Shown here piece by piece: positions 24,067 through 32,826 of a stretch of DNA of 64,000 bases (positions are counted from its first letter, which is position 1; each line of letters begins with the position of its first letter). The stretch is from Verrucomicrobiales bacterium (GTDB lineage Bacteria; Verrucomicrobiota; Verrucomicrobiia; Verrucomicrobiales; DEV007). Below the pieces are notes generated by a model. It saw only the letters and a program-made list of their open reading frames with translations. It searched no databases and had not been told where the DNA came from. The stretch spans positions 1 to 64,000 of the forward strand of contig PAAG01000053.1 in the NCBI GenBank assembly GCA_002698785.1, read 5' to 3'. Both the position numbers and the translations under genes were made by a program.

Positions 24067-24694
24067 CACCTATCGAATGGTTGGGATTCGCCCTGGCTGC
24101 ACCGCGAGCGTGTTCGGGCTACGGCTTGTTGCTTGCTGAACCAGAAGATCACGATGCGACATGTCGACGGCAAATTGAGGTTTTGAAATAGCTTACAAAG
24201 CCGATCGGAAAAACCATGCGGAAGGGTTGTAAAAACAATAATAATAAGAAATATTAGCAGTAAAGGGGGTTGCTGTAAGGTGAAAAATGCGAACCCCTGA
24301 GAGAAAGTCAATTTGAGCGTGAGTCGATCACCTAGCGCAGTTGCGTTATGTGATGCGACTGGGGGCCGAGTTTCGTACCCAGTAGATGTGTGGATGCCTT
24401 CTTTTCAGGAGAAGGGATGCAACGCAAATTCGAAGTGAAATTCCGCGATTTGGGTCGACCCCACTCACTTATCAAAGTGCTCTCCGGTGCCTTTCTCAGG
24501 GAAAAGGCCGCCTGGATGTGCCGACTCTTTCTGACCGGGGCAATTCGCTGATAGCCCCTTGTTTTTTCTCAGTTGTAAGAAATTGCCGAGTCGAATTCCG
24601 TTCCTTTTACCTGTGAGGAAATGGATTAGCTAATTAAGGTTGAGTCAGCAATTAGGAGAATTGCAATAACAACGAAAGCCAACCTGAGAAAGTA
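24067..24694. other. Gene-free stretch upstream of the AraC-type regulator
   Basis: About 630 bases with only shadow frames. It includes AT-rich parts (aaaacaataataataagaaatatt near 24231) and the 15-base word aaggtgaaaaatgcg at 24277-24291, which recurs at 26920-26934. It probably holds promoters for the flanking divergent genes. Confidence 0.4.
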
Positions 24695-25021
24695 ATGAAA
24701 CAAAATCTAGAACTCCGAAAATATAGTCGAGTTAAGAATAAACGATCAACTCAACCTCTGGTGCGAGTCCAGGGAGGGAAAATCTTCCTGAATCGAATTC
24801 TCGTCGAGCGCATCGACTGTGTGTTTGTGGACCTGTTCGTCGACGAAAACAATCAGACTATATTGGTGAAGGAGGGAAATGACTTCAAGCTGTGTAAGAC
24901 CATCCATGGCCGAGGAGTAATATCGGCGTCTCTTTTCCTGAAAGAGTTCGATTTGTCCGAAGGGTTCTTCCCAGCGGAAGAACACGAGGGAGGTTATATC
25001 TTTGAATACGAATGCAACTAA
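24695..25021 (+). CDS. Hypothetical small protein
   Basis: 108 residues, ATG start. No family is recognised. The N-terminus is basic (KQNLELRKYSRVKNKRSTQPLVRVQGGKIFLN) and the rest looks like an alternating beta/alpha fold ending in an acidic segment (EEHEGGYIFEYEC). It is 11 bases upstream of the DUF6941-like gene and is likely co-transcribed with it. Confidence 0.5.
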   Translation: MKQNLELRKYSRVKNKRSTQPLVRVQGGKIFLNRILVERIDCVFVDLFVDENNQTILVKEGNDFKLCKTIHGRGVISASLFLKEFDLSEGFFPAEEHEGGYIFEYECN

Positions 25022-25032
25022 GAAAGGAGCTT

Positions 25033-25449
25033 ATGCACGTAGAAATGTTTTCACTTTGTGAGCAAGCATGGGTAACTACCTCAAAATTAAATGTTAGTGG
25101 CGTCTTTGATGAGATTGAAACCGATATGGTTCCCTTTCGACATTCGGGATTGACAGCAGTGGCGAGAGTTCGGTTCGAACCGGTAGAATACGGGGAGAAG
25201 GAGTATCGAGTGGAGTTTATTGATGAGGACGGGAATAACGTCACTCCTCCACAAGCCGGGACCATCAGTAGGAACTGTTGGGCAAACAACCGATCGGATA
25301 CGGCAAATATCGTTGTTCAGTACTCTGGGCTGCAGTTCCCTGGGTATGGTAGCTACGAACTCATCTTTCTGGTGAATGACAGGGTGGAGGCAATCACTCC
25401 GCTGGAGGTTCGTAAGACTGCCAGCGAGACGAGTTTCTTCGATTTCTAA
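25033..25449 (+). CDS. DUF6941-like hypothetical protein
   Basis: 138 residues from the ATG at 25033, chosen because AAAGGAG lies seven bases upstream. The start MHVEMFSLCEQAWVTTSKLNVSGVFDEI, followed by FRHSGLTAVARVRFEP...YRVEFIDEDGN, matches the small beta-sandwich family DUF6941, whose members begin with an 'F..ICDYA...KL...G.F..I' pattern. Function unknown; family proteins are cytoplasmic and occur in varied contexts. The preceding 108-residue gene ends 11 bases upstream. Confidence 0.65.
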   Translation: MHVEMFSLCEQAWVTTSKLNVSGVFDEIETDMVPFRHSGLTAVARVRFEPVEYGEKEYRVEFIDEDGNNVTPPQAGTISRNCWANNRSDTANIVVQYSGLQFPGYGSYELIFLVNDRVEAITPLEVRKTASETSFFDF

Positions 25450-25542
25450 TCTGAGTTGTCCGGAATTCGCCTACTCGTGTATTTAACCAATTCAGGCTAC
25501 TCAATTGACCGAGAAGTCAGGCGAAACAAGCCTTATGCGCAG

Positions 25543-25581
25543 TTCGGGATCAATCCGATTTTTGTTCGGATTGATCCCGAA
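25543..25581. terminator. Strong symmetric hairpin without T-run, possible bidirectional stop
   Basis: ttcgggatcaatccga (25543-25558) pairs perfectly with tcggattgatcccgaa (25566-25581), 16 base pairs with a T-rich seven-base loop. It lies between convergent genes ending at 25449 (plus) and 25783 (minus). There is no T-tract after the stem on either strand, so it may instead be a processing site or a protein-binding site. Confidence 0.45.
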
Positions 25582-25782
25582 TGGCAGAAGGTTCGCTCAT
25601 CGAGACACTGCCGCGCGGCAGTGATTGGACTCAGATTTGAGAAAGTGCCAGGCAATCGTGGCGCTAACTGGCACCGCATCTCCTACAGTTCCACCCTTGA
25701 GGAAATTTGATATCAGGTGTGTCGTCGGAGTCGGACCGACAACATTCTTGTAAGAAACAGAAAATCCTATCTGAGTCCTGGC

Positions 25783-26634
25783 CTATGTCGCGGAGGCTTT
25801 TGAGCTCGAGAGTGCATCGCCGCCACTGCTGACGTGAGGATTCTCAGAGCCATTTCTTACAGAATGATTTGGGAGATTCATATAATTGAAATGCCCGTTG
25901 TTCCCTCCGAATGCTTGCGGTATCGAAATGTTGTCGCTTTCAACAAAGCTGCGCACCAGTTCAGGAAAATGCTGTATGCAGAAGTAGCAAATTTCGGCAT
26001 TATTCTGGAGTTTTAACTTTTGCATCAAGCGAGTCCGATAGGTGCTAATCGTTTTGGAACTAAGGGAGAATTCATGTCCGATCTCCTTTGGTGATAAACC
26101 TACCCCAAGTCGTATGAGGACGTCTTTCTCTCTTGGGGAGATGGAAGAATCTGCCAACCAGTTTTCCTGCGCTGTGGCCATTTTTATCCGCCTGGAAACC
26201 ACAGCAGAAGAAAAAGAACTTTTTCCCAGGGCCGAGCGCAGGCTGTTCTCGAAGACCTCAGTCGAATCCTCCTTGGAGATTATATTCTGCGCGCCTAGTT
26301 CACGGCACTTCGAGATCGTGAAGAAGTCCAAGTTGTTGAGGACTAGCACCAATTCGCAATTTTGGGGAGGGGTGCGAAATGCTCGATAGATATGCTCGGG
26401 CTCTGATCGTCCGTACAACCCGAACTCAAGGTAAACGATCAAGTTGTTCTCTGCATTCTGGGTAAGAAACCCCAAGTTATCATATGCTTCTTCAATCGTG
26501 AAAGATGGGACGCTCGAGCCTATCTGTGGGTGAGATTCAGCCAGTTTCTGTAATGCAAACGTGGAAAGACTTTCTTTCCCTATGACGATCGCCCTGAACT
26601 TCTGTTCGGGGCGTGTTGGATATTGTCTGTTCAT
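25783..26634 (-). CDS. LuxR-type response regulator with atypical receiver domain
   Basis: 283 residues, ATG start. Residues about 12-135 resemble a receiver domain: FRAIVIGKESL, a strand NLIVYLEFGL and NIISKEDS with the conserved-type Lys. However, the site expected to be the phosphorylated Asp reads Glu70 (VYLEFGL), and the acidic pair after the first strand is missing. Residues about 165-225 form a LuxR HTH (ISPREKDVLIRLGVGLSPKEIGHEFSLSSKTISTYRTRLMQKLKLQNNAEI). The C-terminal 45 residues are unusual and polar. It may be a constitutively active or phosphorylation-independent regulator. Targets are unknown; the divergent secreted-protein gene at 27076 is one candidate. Confidence 0.82.
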   Translation of the reverse strand: MNRQYPTRPEQKFRAIVIGKESLSTFALQKLAESHPQIGSSVPSFTIEEAYDNLGFLTQNAENNLIVYLEFGLYGRSEPEHIYRAFRTPPQNCELVLVLNNLDFFTISKCRELGAQNIISKEDSTEVFENSLRSALGKSSFSSAVVSRRIKMATAQENWLADSSISPREKDVLIRLGVGLSPKEIGHEFSLSSKTISTYRTRLMQKLKLQNNAEICYFCIQHFPELVRSFVESDNISIPQAFGGNNGHFNYMNLPNHSVRNGSENPHVSSGGDALSSSKASAT

Positions 26635-27075
26635 TTTTGTTCGTGTTTGATCGGTGATTTCGTGGAGTCGGGGTCATTGCGGTGGGAGGAAAAAAATGAA
26701 AGAGAAGGATCCCGTAGGTCTATTCGCCAAAGCGGGGCGGGGGATGGTTCTGAGGAATTCGGGTCAAAATAGCAATTAAATTTTATGGTTTGTATTCTTG
26801 TTATGGTCGCTCTGGGATTGCTTCTTGCAAGCTAGGCTCGTCGGCTAAGTGCATATCGCACATGAAACCGTGCTGCAATTGTGAAAATGAAGCCCAAAAT
26901 TGTAATAATGTCGAATTGGAAGGTGAAAAATGCGTAAAGTAACTTGAAATATACTTTTTTAAAGGTGAGAAATGAGAATCAGAAATGAGAAGTTATCCTG
27001 CGGATTGCGTGGGGTATCTCACCTGACAGAGAACCTGAACTAAACAACCAACAGAAATCACAAAAATTACAAAAA
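26635..27075. other. AT-rich intergenic region between divergent genes
   Basis: 440 bases between the LuxR-type gene and the secreted-protein gene. It contains a second copy of aaggtgaaaaatgcg (26920-26934), first seen at 24277-24291, and A/T-rich promoter-like stretches. No gene is seen. Confidence 0.4.
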
Positions 27076-28533
27076 ATGAAGGCAAATATGAAAATTTCTT
27101 TCTATTTAGCCCTGGGAATATGTGCCACATCTTTGGGAAACGCCGAAGATGTCCCTTTTCCAGCAGGCGACTTTGAGACAAACCCAGCTTTGAACTGGAC
27201 AGTAGATGGAGATGCTGGATTCGAGACAGTCACAGAAAACACCTTTGGGAGGGTTGCTCCCCAACTCATTGGTGGAGCAGGCGCTCTAACCGCTACAGCA
27301 GCGCCGTCATTCCAGTCTGATTCACTTTATCGAGTCACTCTCGATGTAGCGAGCGCTTCTCTATTGGCGCTTTCCTCGGAATCCTTCAGAGTCCAGGTGT
27401 TGGATGGTAGCGATGCCGTTGTCGCTGAATTGACGCAAGATCAATTGGTTGGTCTCCTCGGATTGGATCTTACAATCGTAAATAGTCTAACAACAGATCT
27501 GAATCTGCTGGATGGCGGAGTGTCAGACGATTTGCTCCTCCAGGGCATTGTGAGGGATTTACTTGAGGCGCTGGCATCGAATGGTGACAGCGATGTGTTT
27601 GGCGCCGTTCAATCCCTGATTGAGTCGCTCGTAGGTGCTGACCAGAGTGTGATCACTGAGGTGGTCGCTCTACTGGGAGAAGTCCTCGGCGGAAATCTAG
27701 ACCCAGGAAGCTTGACTTCACTCGATATTGCAAACCTGCTCGAGCTGGACCCTTCAAATGATATTGTCGTAGCAGTGGAAGATCTTCTCGGTTTCGTTCT
27801 AGGTAATGAAGGGCCGGTTGAAAATCTCGTTGCAGTTCTGGAGGCGCTCCTCGGAGATTCTGGAGATCTTGGCGACCTCGACCTGATAAACGACTTACTT
27901 GCGACTCTGGCTGGAGAACAGGAACTCGTTGAGTCAGTTGCGAATATTTTGAATCTTTCTCTCGTGGAAGATTTGCTGGGAGGCTTGTCAGGAGATGACA
28001 CCTTGTCGTTACTTGGAATCCTCGATCCTTCTGGCGGCGAGTTTAAAGAGGTCAGTCTACTTTTTGTGGTGGAGGAAACGGCCCCTGCTGGAGAGTTTAA
28101 AATACGGCTCTCTGCAGAATCACTCCTATCAGCAGGATTTACCGCTGATTTCGATAATGTGGCAGCGGAGAGATTTGACCTGGTTTCTACCCCAGTTGAT
28201 GTGCCTGGGAATGTAACAAATACTCGCCCCCTTATCCGCGCAAAGCGTCAAAGGGTCATTCGAGTCACCAATCGCCCGCGGGTGAAAATCACTGGAGTGG
28301 CGAAAGCCTTTGGCGAGGGGAACTCGATTACCAGAGTTCAGGTGGCAGTTCGAGGCAGAGGGGCTCGACCGGGCGAGCGCCGGTTCAGAAACCGGGTAAA
28401 AGGAACGGAGAATTGGAGGGCGAGAGTTCGAGTTCCAGTAGGCGACCGAAATCGCGTAATTTTCCGCGCCTTCGATGCAACAGGGAAGAAGTCGGTTACA
28501 TCCCTGGTTCGAGTGCGCAGAGTTTCTCGGTAG
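27076..28533 (+). CDS. Secreted protein with acidic leucine-rich centre and basic C-terminus
   Basis: 485 residues; the ATG at 27088 is an alternative start. A signal peptide is clear (MKISFYLALGICATSLGNA, cut before EDVPF). Residues about 25-115 look like a carbohydrate-binding or jelly-roll domain (FPAGDFETNPALNWTVDGDAGFE). Residues about 120-330 are a chain of Leu/Asp/Glu/Gly-rich amphipathic repeats (LLGDSGDLGDLDLINDLLATL type). The last about 90 residues are Arg-rich and Ig-like (RVRVPVGDRNRVIFRAFDATGKKSVTSLVRVRR). No enzymatic motif is visible. It is probably an envelope or extracellular structural protein. A strong terminator follows at 28627. Confidence 0.65.
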   Translation: MKANMKISFYLALGICATSLGNAEDVPFPAGDFETNPALNWTVDGDAGFETVTENTFGRVAPQLIGGAGALTATAAPSFQSDSLYRVTLDVASASLLALSSESFRVQVLDGSDAVVAELTQDQLVGLLGLDLTIVNSLTTDLNLLDGGVSDDLLLQGIVRDLLEALASNGDSDVFGAVQSLIESLVGADQSVITEVVALLGEVLGGNLDPGSLTSLDIANLLELDPSNDIVVAVEDLLGFVLGNEGPVENLVAVLEALLGDSGDLGDLDLINDLLATLAGEQELVESVANILNLSLVEDLLGGLSGDDTLSLLGILDPSGGEFKEVSLLFVVEETAPAGEFKIRLSAESLLSAGFTADFDNVAAERFDLVSTPVDVPGNVTNTRPLIRAKRQRVIRVTNRPRVKITGVAKAFGEGNSITRVQVAVRGRGARPGERRFRNRVKGTENWRARVRVPVGDRNRVIFRAFDATGKKSVTSLVRVRRVSR

Positions 28534-28626
28534 GCAGTAGGGCTCTCCAGCATTGCGGGCCTGCGGGCCTTCTTCGCTCTATTGCTTTCGAGATCTGAGC
28601 AACTCCAGTAGTTGCTTGCCCCCCCC

Positions 28627-28664
28627 AAGGGCACCCGTCTCCGGACGGGTGCCCTTACTTATTT
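28627..28664 (+). terminator. Rho-independent terminator after the secreted-protein gene
   Basis: gggcacccgtc/gacgggtgccc, an 11-base perfect stem with a 4-base loop (28629-28654), followed by ttacttatttt. It is directly preceded by a run of eight C. Confidence 0.8.
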
Positions 28665-28802
28665 TCTTAGCTGGTCCAGTTGTCGGAGTCGGCCACGTCT
28701 TTTTGATAGGATTCCTAATTCGCTCGATTACCATTGTATGTTCGATAAGCTGGAATGATGGGAAATCTTGGTTATGCTTGAGTCGCCCGGAAGGGCAAAC
28801 TC

Positions 28803-29543
28803 ATGAGCACCGAACCCGGACAGGAATCCCTGGAGCGAGGTCAGTTTCCGATGACGCGTTGGAGCTTGGTTCTTGGCGCGCAGGAGGGAGACGATGAGTC
28901 CAGAAAGAAAGCTCTGAGTGAGCTGTGTGAAATTTACTGGTATCCTCTCTACGCATACACTCGCAGGAAAGGATTGAATCCAACGGATGCGGAAGATACC
29001 ACTCAAGGGTTCTTCTGCGAATTACTCGCAAAAGATAGAGTCCAGCTGTTTTCCGAAGAAAAAGGCAAACTGAGGGCATACCTGTTATCTGCGATAAAGA
29101 ACTACTTGAGGGATCAGGCAAAAATGACTCGAGCCGCCAAACGTGGTGGCGATCAGGTGATTTTGTCTCTGGATGTGGAACTGGCAGAACAACGCTATGC
29201 CTACGAGCCGACGGATTTTGATACTCCGGAGAAATTGTTCGAACTGCGGTGGGCCCTTACGATTCTCGAACGGGTCTTCGAACGTGTGAAGGAGGAATAC
29301 GACCGGCTCGGAAAGTCTGAGGCCTACCTTGCTCTCAAAGGTCTTCTCGCAGGGGACCGAGATGATTCCTTTCGTGAAATTGGGGAGAAACTTGGAATCT
29401 CTGAGGGCGCTGCCCGAGTGACATTGCATCGAATGCGAAAGCTCTACCGAAGATATTTGGAAGAGGAAATCGCAGATACGGTTTCCGAAGAAGAATCGAT
29501 CGAGAGTGAGATCGAGCATTTCAGTACGGTATTTTCAAACTGA
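28803..29543 (+). CDS. ECF-type RNA polymerase sigma factor (PVC type)
   Basis: 246 residues, ATG start. The sigma-2 region is visible at about 20-95 (TRWSLVLGAQEG..., LCEIYWYPLYAYTRRKGLNPTDAEDTTQGFFCELL), then KLRAYLLSAIKNYLRDQ. The sigma-4 HTH lies near 185-220 (FREIGEKLGISEGAARVTLHRMRKLYRRYL). It is longer than usual ECF factors because of an insert between the two domains, a feature of the PVC 'ECF-kinase' subfamily. The next gene is a Ser/Thr kinase 15 bases downstream, so the two form a typical Planctomycetes/Verrucomicrobia signalling pair in which kinase and sigma factor probably act in one pathway. Confidence 0.9.
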   Translation: MSTEPGQESLERGQFPMTRWSLVLGAQEGDDESRKKALSELCEIYWYPLYAYTRRKGLNPTDAEDTTQGFFCELLAKDRVQLFSEEKGKLRAYLLSAIKNYLRDQAKMTRAAKRGGDQVILSLDVELAEQRYAYEPTDFDTPEKLFELRWALTILERVFERVKEEYDRLGKSEAYLALKGLLAGDRDDSFREIGEKLGISEGAARVTLHRMRKLYRRYLEEEIADTVSEEESIESEIEHFSTVFSN

Positions 29544-29558
29544 TTCCCGTTGCCGCCC

Positions 29559-32500
29559 ATGTCGTCTATCGGTGAGCCAGATCCTGAAACTTGCGACCAA
29601 TGCGGAAAGGCGATTCCAACCTGGGCACCGGGTGGTAATTGCCCCACCTGTTTGCTGGGCACGAAGCCCGCTGGTTCCGGGAACAGGGAGACCGCAGCGA
29701 GCATGCGCGAGCGAATCGGCGATTGGGAATTGATTGATCGAATTGGGGAGGGGGCTTTTGGAGTTGTCTACTCAGCTGAGCAGCTTCGGCCGGTAAAAAG
29801 ATCGGCAGCAATCAAGATCCTGCGTCCCGGGATGGCTTCGAAAGAAGTCTTGGCAAGATTTCAGGCGGAGTCACAAGCACTCGCGTTGATGAATCATCCT
29901 GATATTGTCACGATTTACGGTGCGGATGCTACAGAAGATGGGCGCCCCTATTTGGTGATGGAGCTGGTGCCCGGTGTGCCAATCACCGAGTATGCAAAAG
30001 GCCTCCCGGTTTCTCAGAAACTGGTTTTATTCGACCGGGTATGTGCGGTGGTCGAACACGCGCATCGCCACGGAATCATCCACAGGGATTTAAAGCCGGG
30101 TAACATCCTGGTCTACAGTGACGAAGGCGACGGGAAACCCGTATTGAAACTTCTCGATTTCGGACTCGCAAAGGCGACCGAGCAAGTGCTGACCGAAGCT
30201 ACTATTCTTACCTCAAAGGATCACTTTCTAGGAACGCCTGAATACATGAGTCCCGAGCAGGCGAGGGGGGGTGATGTGGATACTCGATCGGATGTGTATT
30301 CTCTCGGTGTTATTCTTTTCGAACTGCTCGCAGGTCAGCCTCCCTTTGTGTTGCAATCAAGATCTCTTGACGATGTTTTCGATTTCCTTGCACGAGTAAG
30401 AGAGGAAGAACCACCACGAGCATCTGATCGGGCAGAGGTCGAATTTCAGGCTGATTTGGATTGGATCGCAGCGAAGGCGATCGAAAAAGACAGGGAGAGA
30501 AGGTATCGCTCGGTCGCGGCTTTGAGGGAGGATCTTCGTCGATTTGGGCGCGACGAGCCGATCAGCGCCCGTCCGCCCGATACTCTCTACCTCGCAAAAA
30601 AATTCATTCGTCGGCATTGGAAGGTAACTGGCGTCGCGACTGCGATTGCATTCTCCGTGGTCACTGCAGCCGTGGTCAGCGGGATCATGGCGGTGAAAGC
30701 GCGGAAGGCATCGAAAGAAACGAGAAGCGCCTATTCTGAGTCCGATCTGCGATCTGCTGTAGATGAGTTGGACAGAGGAAATATTGCCAGGAGCATTGCC
30801 TATCAAGTTCGGAGTTTGCGGACCGATAGTGAGAACACTGAGGCAAATCGATTATTAAGATCGACGCTGGATCAGTTCCCGATAGCGGAACAAATCACCC
30901 ACAGGGCAATTTCTGACGAGAGCATTCGAGATGCCCATTTTTTTGGGGATGAGGGAAATGTGGCAACTATTTCGCAATACGGAACCATTCGATTCATTGG
31001 GCCGAATGGAACGCAAATCGCCCCCGAGATCTTTATTGGTGGCACCAACCACTACACCCAAATCGCCCCAGCCGAAGACATTCTGGCTGTCACCAATATA
31101 CAGGGAGATATTTATTATTTCGATCTCGCCACGTACGAAACAGTTTTCCAAGGCGCTGTCGGTGGTGGGGCGGCGCAGCACAGTGAGGGACTTGAGTTCT
31201 CGGTGAACGGGAAATACTTTTGTATGCTGTCGTCTGATAGATCGGTCAGCGTTCGCGATGGAAGGAATGGAGAATTGCTCTGGCGGAAGCAATTCGACGA
31301 GGTCCCCGTCTCAGTGGCGTTCTCGCATTTGGGAGAGAAATTGGCTGTAGCTTTTCTGGATGGAAGAAGGGTCGATTTTGTATCGGCAGATGGGGAGATT
31401 GTCACGGATGTGCCACAGCAACCAGAGCGTGTTCACTGGCTCGTTCCAGAGGGATCTGGATATCGGTACTACACTGTCAGCACCGCAGGAATAGTGGCCG
31501 CATGTGATAATGGACGAGAGCCCAGAACATTTACAGAAGAGCAGGTCGATGTGCCACTGGTGTTTTCTGCTTTTGATCCGAAGCGAAGATTGACGGCTTA
31601 CTTTAGCGGGAAAGAAGTCAGTGTCTGGACGGTGATGGGGGTGACCATCATTAGAAGATTACCCCTTCCTAACCCGCCGACATCTGTCGATTTGAATCCT
31701 GACAAAGATCTGATGTATATCGGGACTGCGGAATCCGGAATCCTTCTTTGGGACTTCGAGAATAGAGAGCTTTTCGGTTCGCAGCTGTCACGAGCAAAGA
31801 ACACGACAGCCGTTCGGATTTATCCAGAAAAGAATCTTCTTCGGTGCATCACTGTTGATGGGTTCCTACAGGCATATAAAGTCCACGACCCTCGCCCTCT
31901 TCCTGAGACTTCCCAGGGCCTTACTGCTTCTTGGCAAAATATTCCCTTGTTTCGAAGAAGTGACGCATTCATTCGATCTAAAGATGTGAATGTTGAATTC
32001 TTGCAGGACTTCCCAACCGCCAAGCTGTGGAATGCAGCTATGAATGAAAATGGAGATCTTGTCTTTGGGATGTTTCGGAATGGCACGATTCACATCTGGG
32101 ACCGTTCTTCAGGTGGTTCTGTTGAGACAATCTCAGTAGAGTCCGATTCTGTTCGCTGCTTGGATGTGACGGCAGACGGACGTTTGCTCGCTTTCCGAGA
32201 TAAATTTGGTGAAGTGGCCCTGTATGATCGACAGTCGAAACAGAAGAGGGAATTTTCGCCGGAACACGGGAGGGACTATTCCGCACTCTCCATTTCCCCT
32301 GATGAGAAATTCCTAGCTACTGCTTCGGACGATGGTTCTCTGCTGATTTCGGACATTGAGACATTGAAGCCGGTGACGAAAGTGATGCAGCACGATGTAA
32401 GGGGGGAGATCGCGAGACACTACTGCCGTTTTTCTCCAACAGGAAAATGGCTTCTATCCTGGGGCGCGCCGGACAGAGCTTTTCGTATCTGGGATGGGAA

Positions 32501-32819
32501 GACAGGAGAGCCTGTCGGTGTTCCCATTCGAGCGGAAGGAGTGCCACATTATGCTCAGTTCGAAGGGAACGATGAGTTTCTAGTCACTGTTTTTGCGCGG
32601 GACAGAGAATCTATGTCCTTTAGAATATGGTCCTTGGACTCATTCGTGCCGATCAGTCCCGAGCGCACGATCCGCGAGAATGATTTCGACTTTTCAAACA
32701 TTGCGATTCCTGAAGCAGATGTGTTCTCCGAGAAAGAGCTCGCTGAAATTGAATATAGAAATGGTATTCGGCTAGGAGAAAATGGCATCATCGAAGTGCC
32801 ATTGAACGCTGCTGAGTGA
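29559..32819 (+). CDS. Serine/threonine protein kinase with zinc ribbon, membrane helix and propeller-like sensor
   Basis: 1086 residues from the ATG at 29559 (a TTG three codons earlier is also in frame). An N-terminal zinc ribbon (Cys12, Cys15, Cys28, Cys31) precedes the kinase domain: Gly-rich loop IGEGAFGVVYSAEQ near 61, catalytic HRDLKPGN near 173, DFGLA near 201 and GTPEYMSPEQ. All catalytic residues are present. A single membrane helix (about 355-378) follows, and the remaining 700 residues contain many beta-rich repeats (e.g. GTIHIWDRSSGG, GSLLISDIETLKPVTKV) of WD40-like type, expected outside the membrane as a sensor. It follows the ECF sigma gene in one operon and ends 7 bases before the stop of the convergent ThuA-protein gene. 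Confidence 0.92.
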   Translation: MSSIGEPDPETCDQCGKAIPTWAPGGNCPTCLLGTKPAGSGNRETAASMRERIGDWELIDRIGEGAFGVVYSAEQLRPVKRSAAIKILRPGMASKEVLARFQAESQALALMNHPDIVTIYGADATEDGRPYLVMELVPGVPITEYAKGLPVSQKLVLFDRVCAVVEHAHRHGIIHRDLKPGNILVYSDEGDGKPVLKLLDFGLAKATEQVLTEATILTSKDHFLGTPEYMSPEQARGGDVDTRSDVYSLGVILFELLAGQPPFVLQSRSLDDVFDFLARVREEEPPRASDRAEVEFQADLDWIAAKAIEKDRERRYRSVAALREDLRRFGRDEPISARPPDTLYLAKKFIRRHWKVTGVATAIAFSVVTAAVVSGIMAVKARKASKETRSAYSESDLRSAVDELDRGNIARSIAYQVRSLRTDSENTEANRLLRSTLDQFPIAEQITHRAISDESIRDAHFFGDEGNVATISQYGTIRFIGPNGTQIAPEIFIGGTNHYTQIAPAEDILAVTNIQGDIYYFDLATYETVFQGAVGGGAAQHSEGLEFSVNGKYFCMLSSDRSVSVRDGRNGELLWRKQFDEVPVSVAFSHLGEKLAVAFLDGRRVDFVSADGEIVTDVPQQPERVHWLVPEGSGYRYYTVSTAGIVAACDNGREPRTFTEEQVDVPLVFSAFDPKRRLTAYFSGKEVSVWTVMGVTIIRRLPLPNPPTSVDLNPDKDLMYIGTAESGILLWDFENRELFGSQLSRAKNTTAVRIYPEKNLLRCITVDGFLQAYKVHDPRPLPETSQGLTASWQNIPLFRRSDAFIRSKDVNVEFLQDFPTAKLWNAAMNENGDLVFGMFRNGTIHIWDRSSGGSVETISVESDSVRCLDVTADGRLLAFRDKFGEVALYDRQSKQKREFSPEHGRDYSALSISPDEKFLATASDDGSLLISDIETLKPVTKVMQHDVRGEIARHYCRFSPTGKWLLSWGAPDRAFRIWDGKTGEPVGVPIRAEGVPHYAQFEGNDEFLVTVFARDRESMSFRIWSLDSFVPISPERTIRENDFDFSNIAIPEADVFSEKELAEIEYRNGIRLGENGIIEVPLNAAE

Positions 32820-32826
32820 AGCGGGG

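Noticed and set aside
25456-25710. 84-codon frame downstream of the DUF6941-like gene
   Set aside because: It runs through the perfect hairpin and has an unlikely composition.
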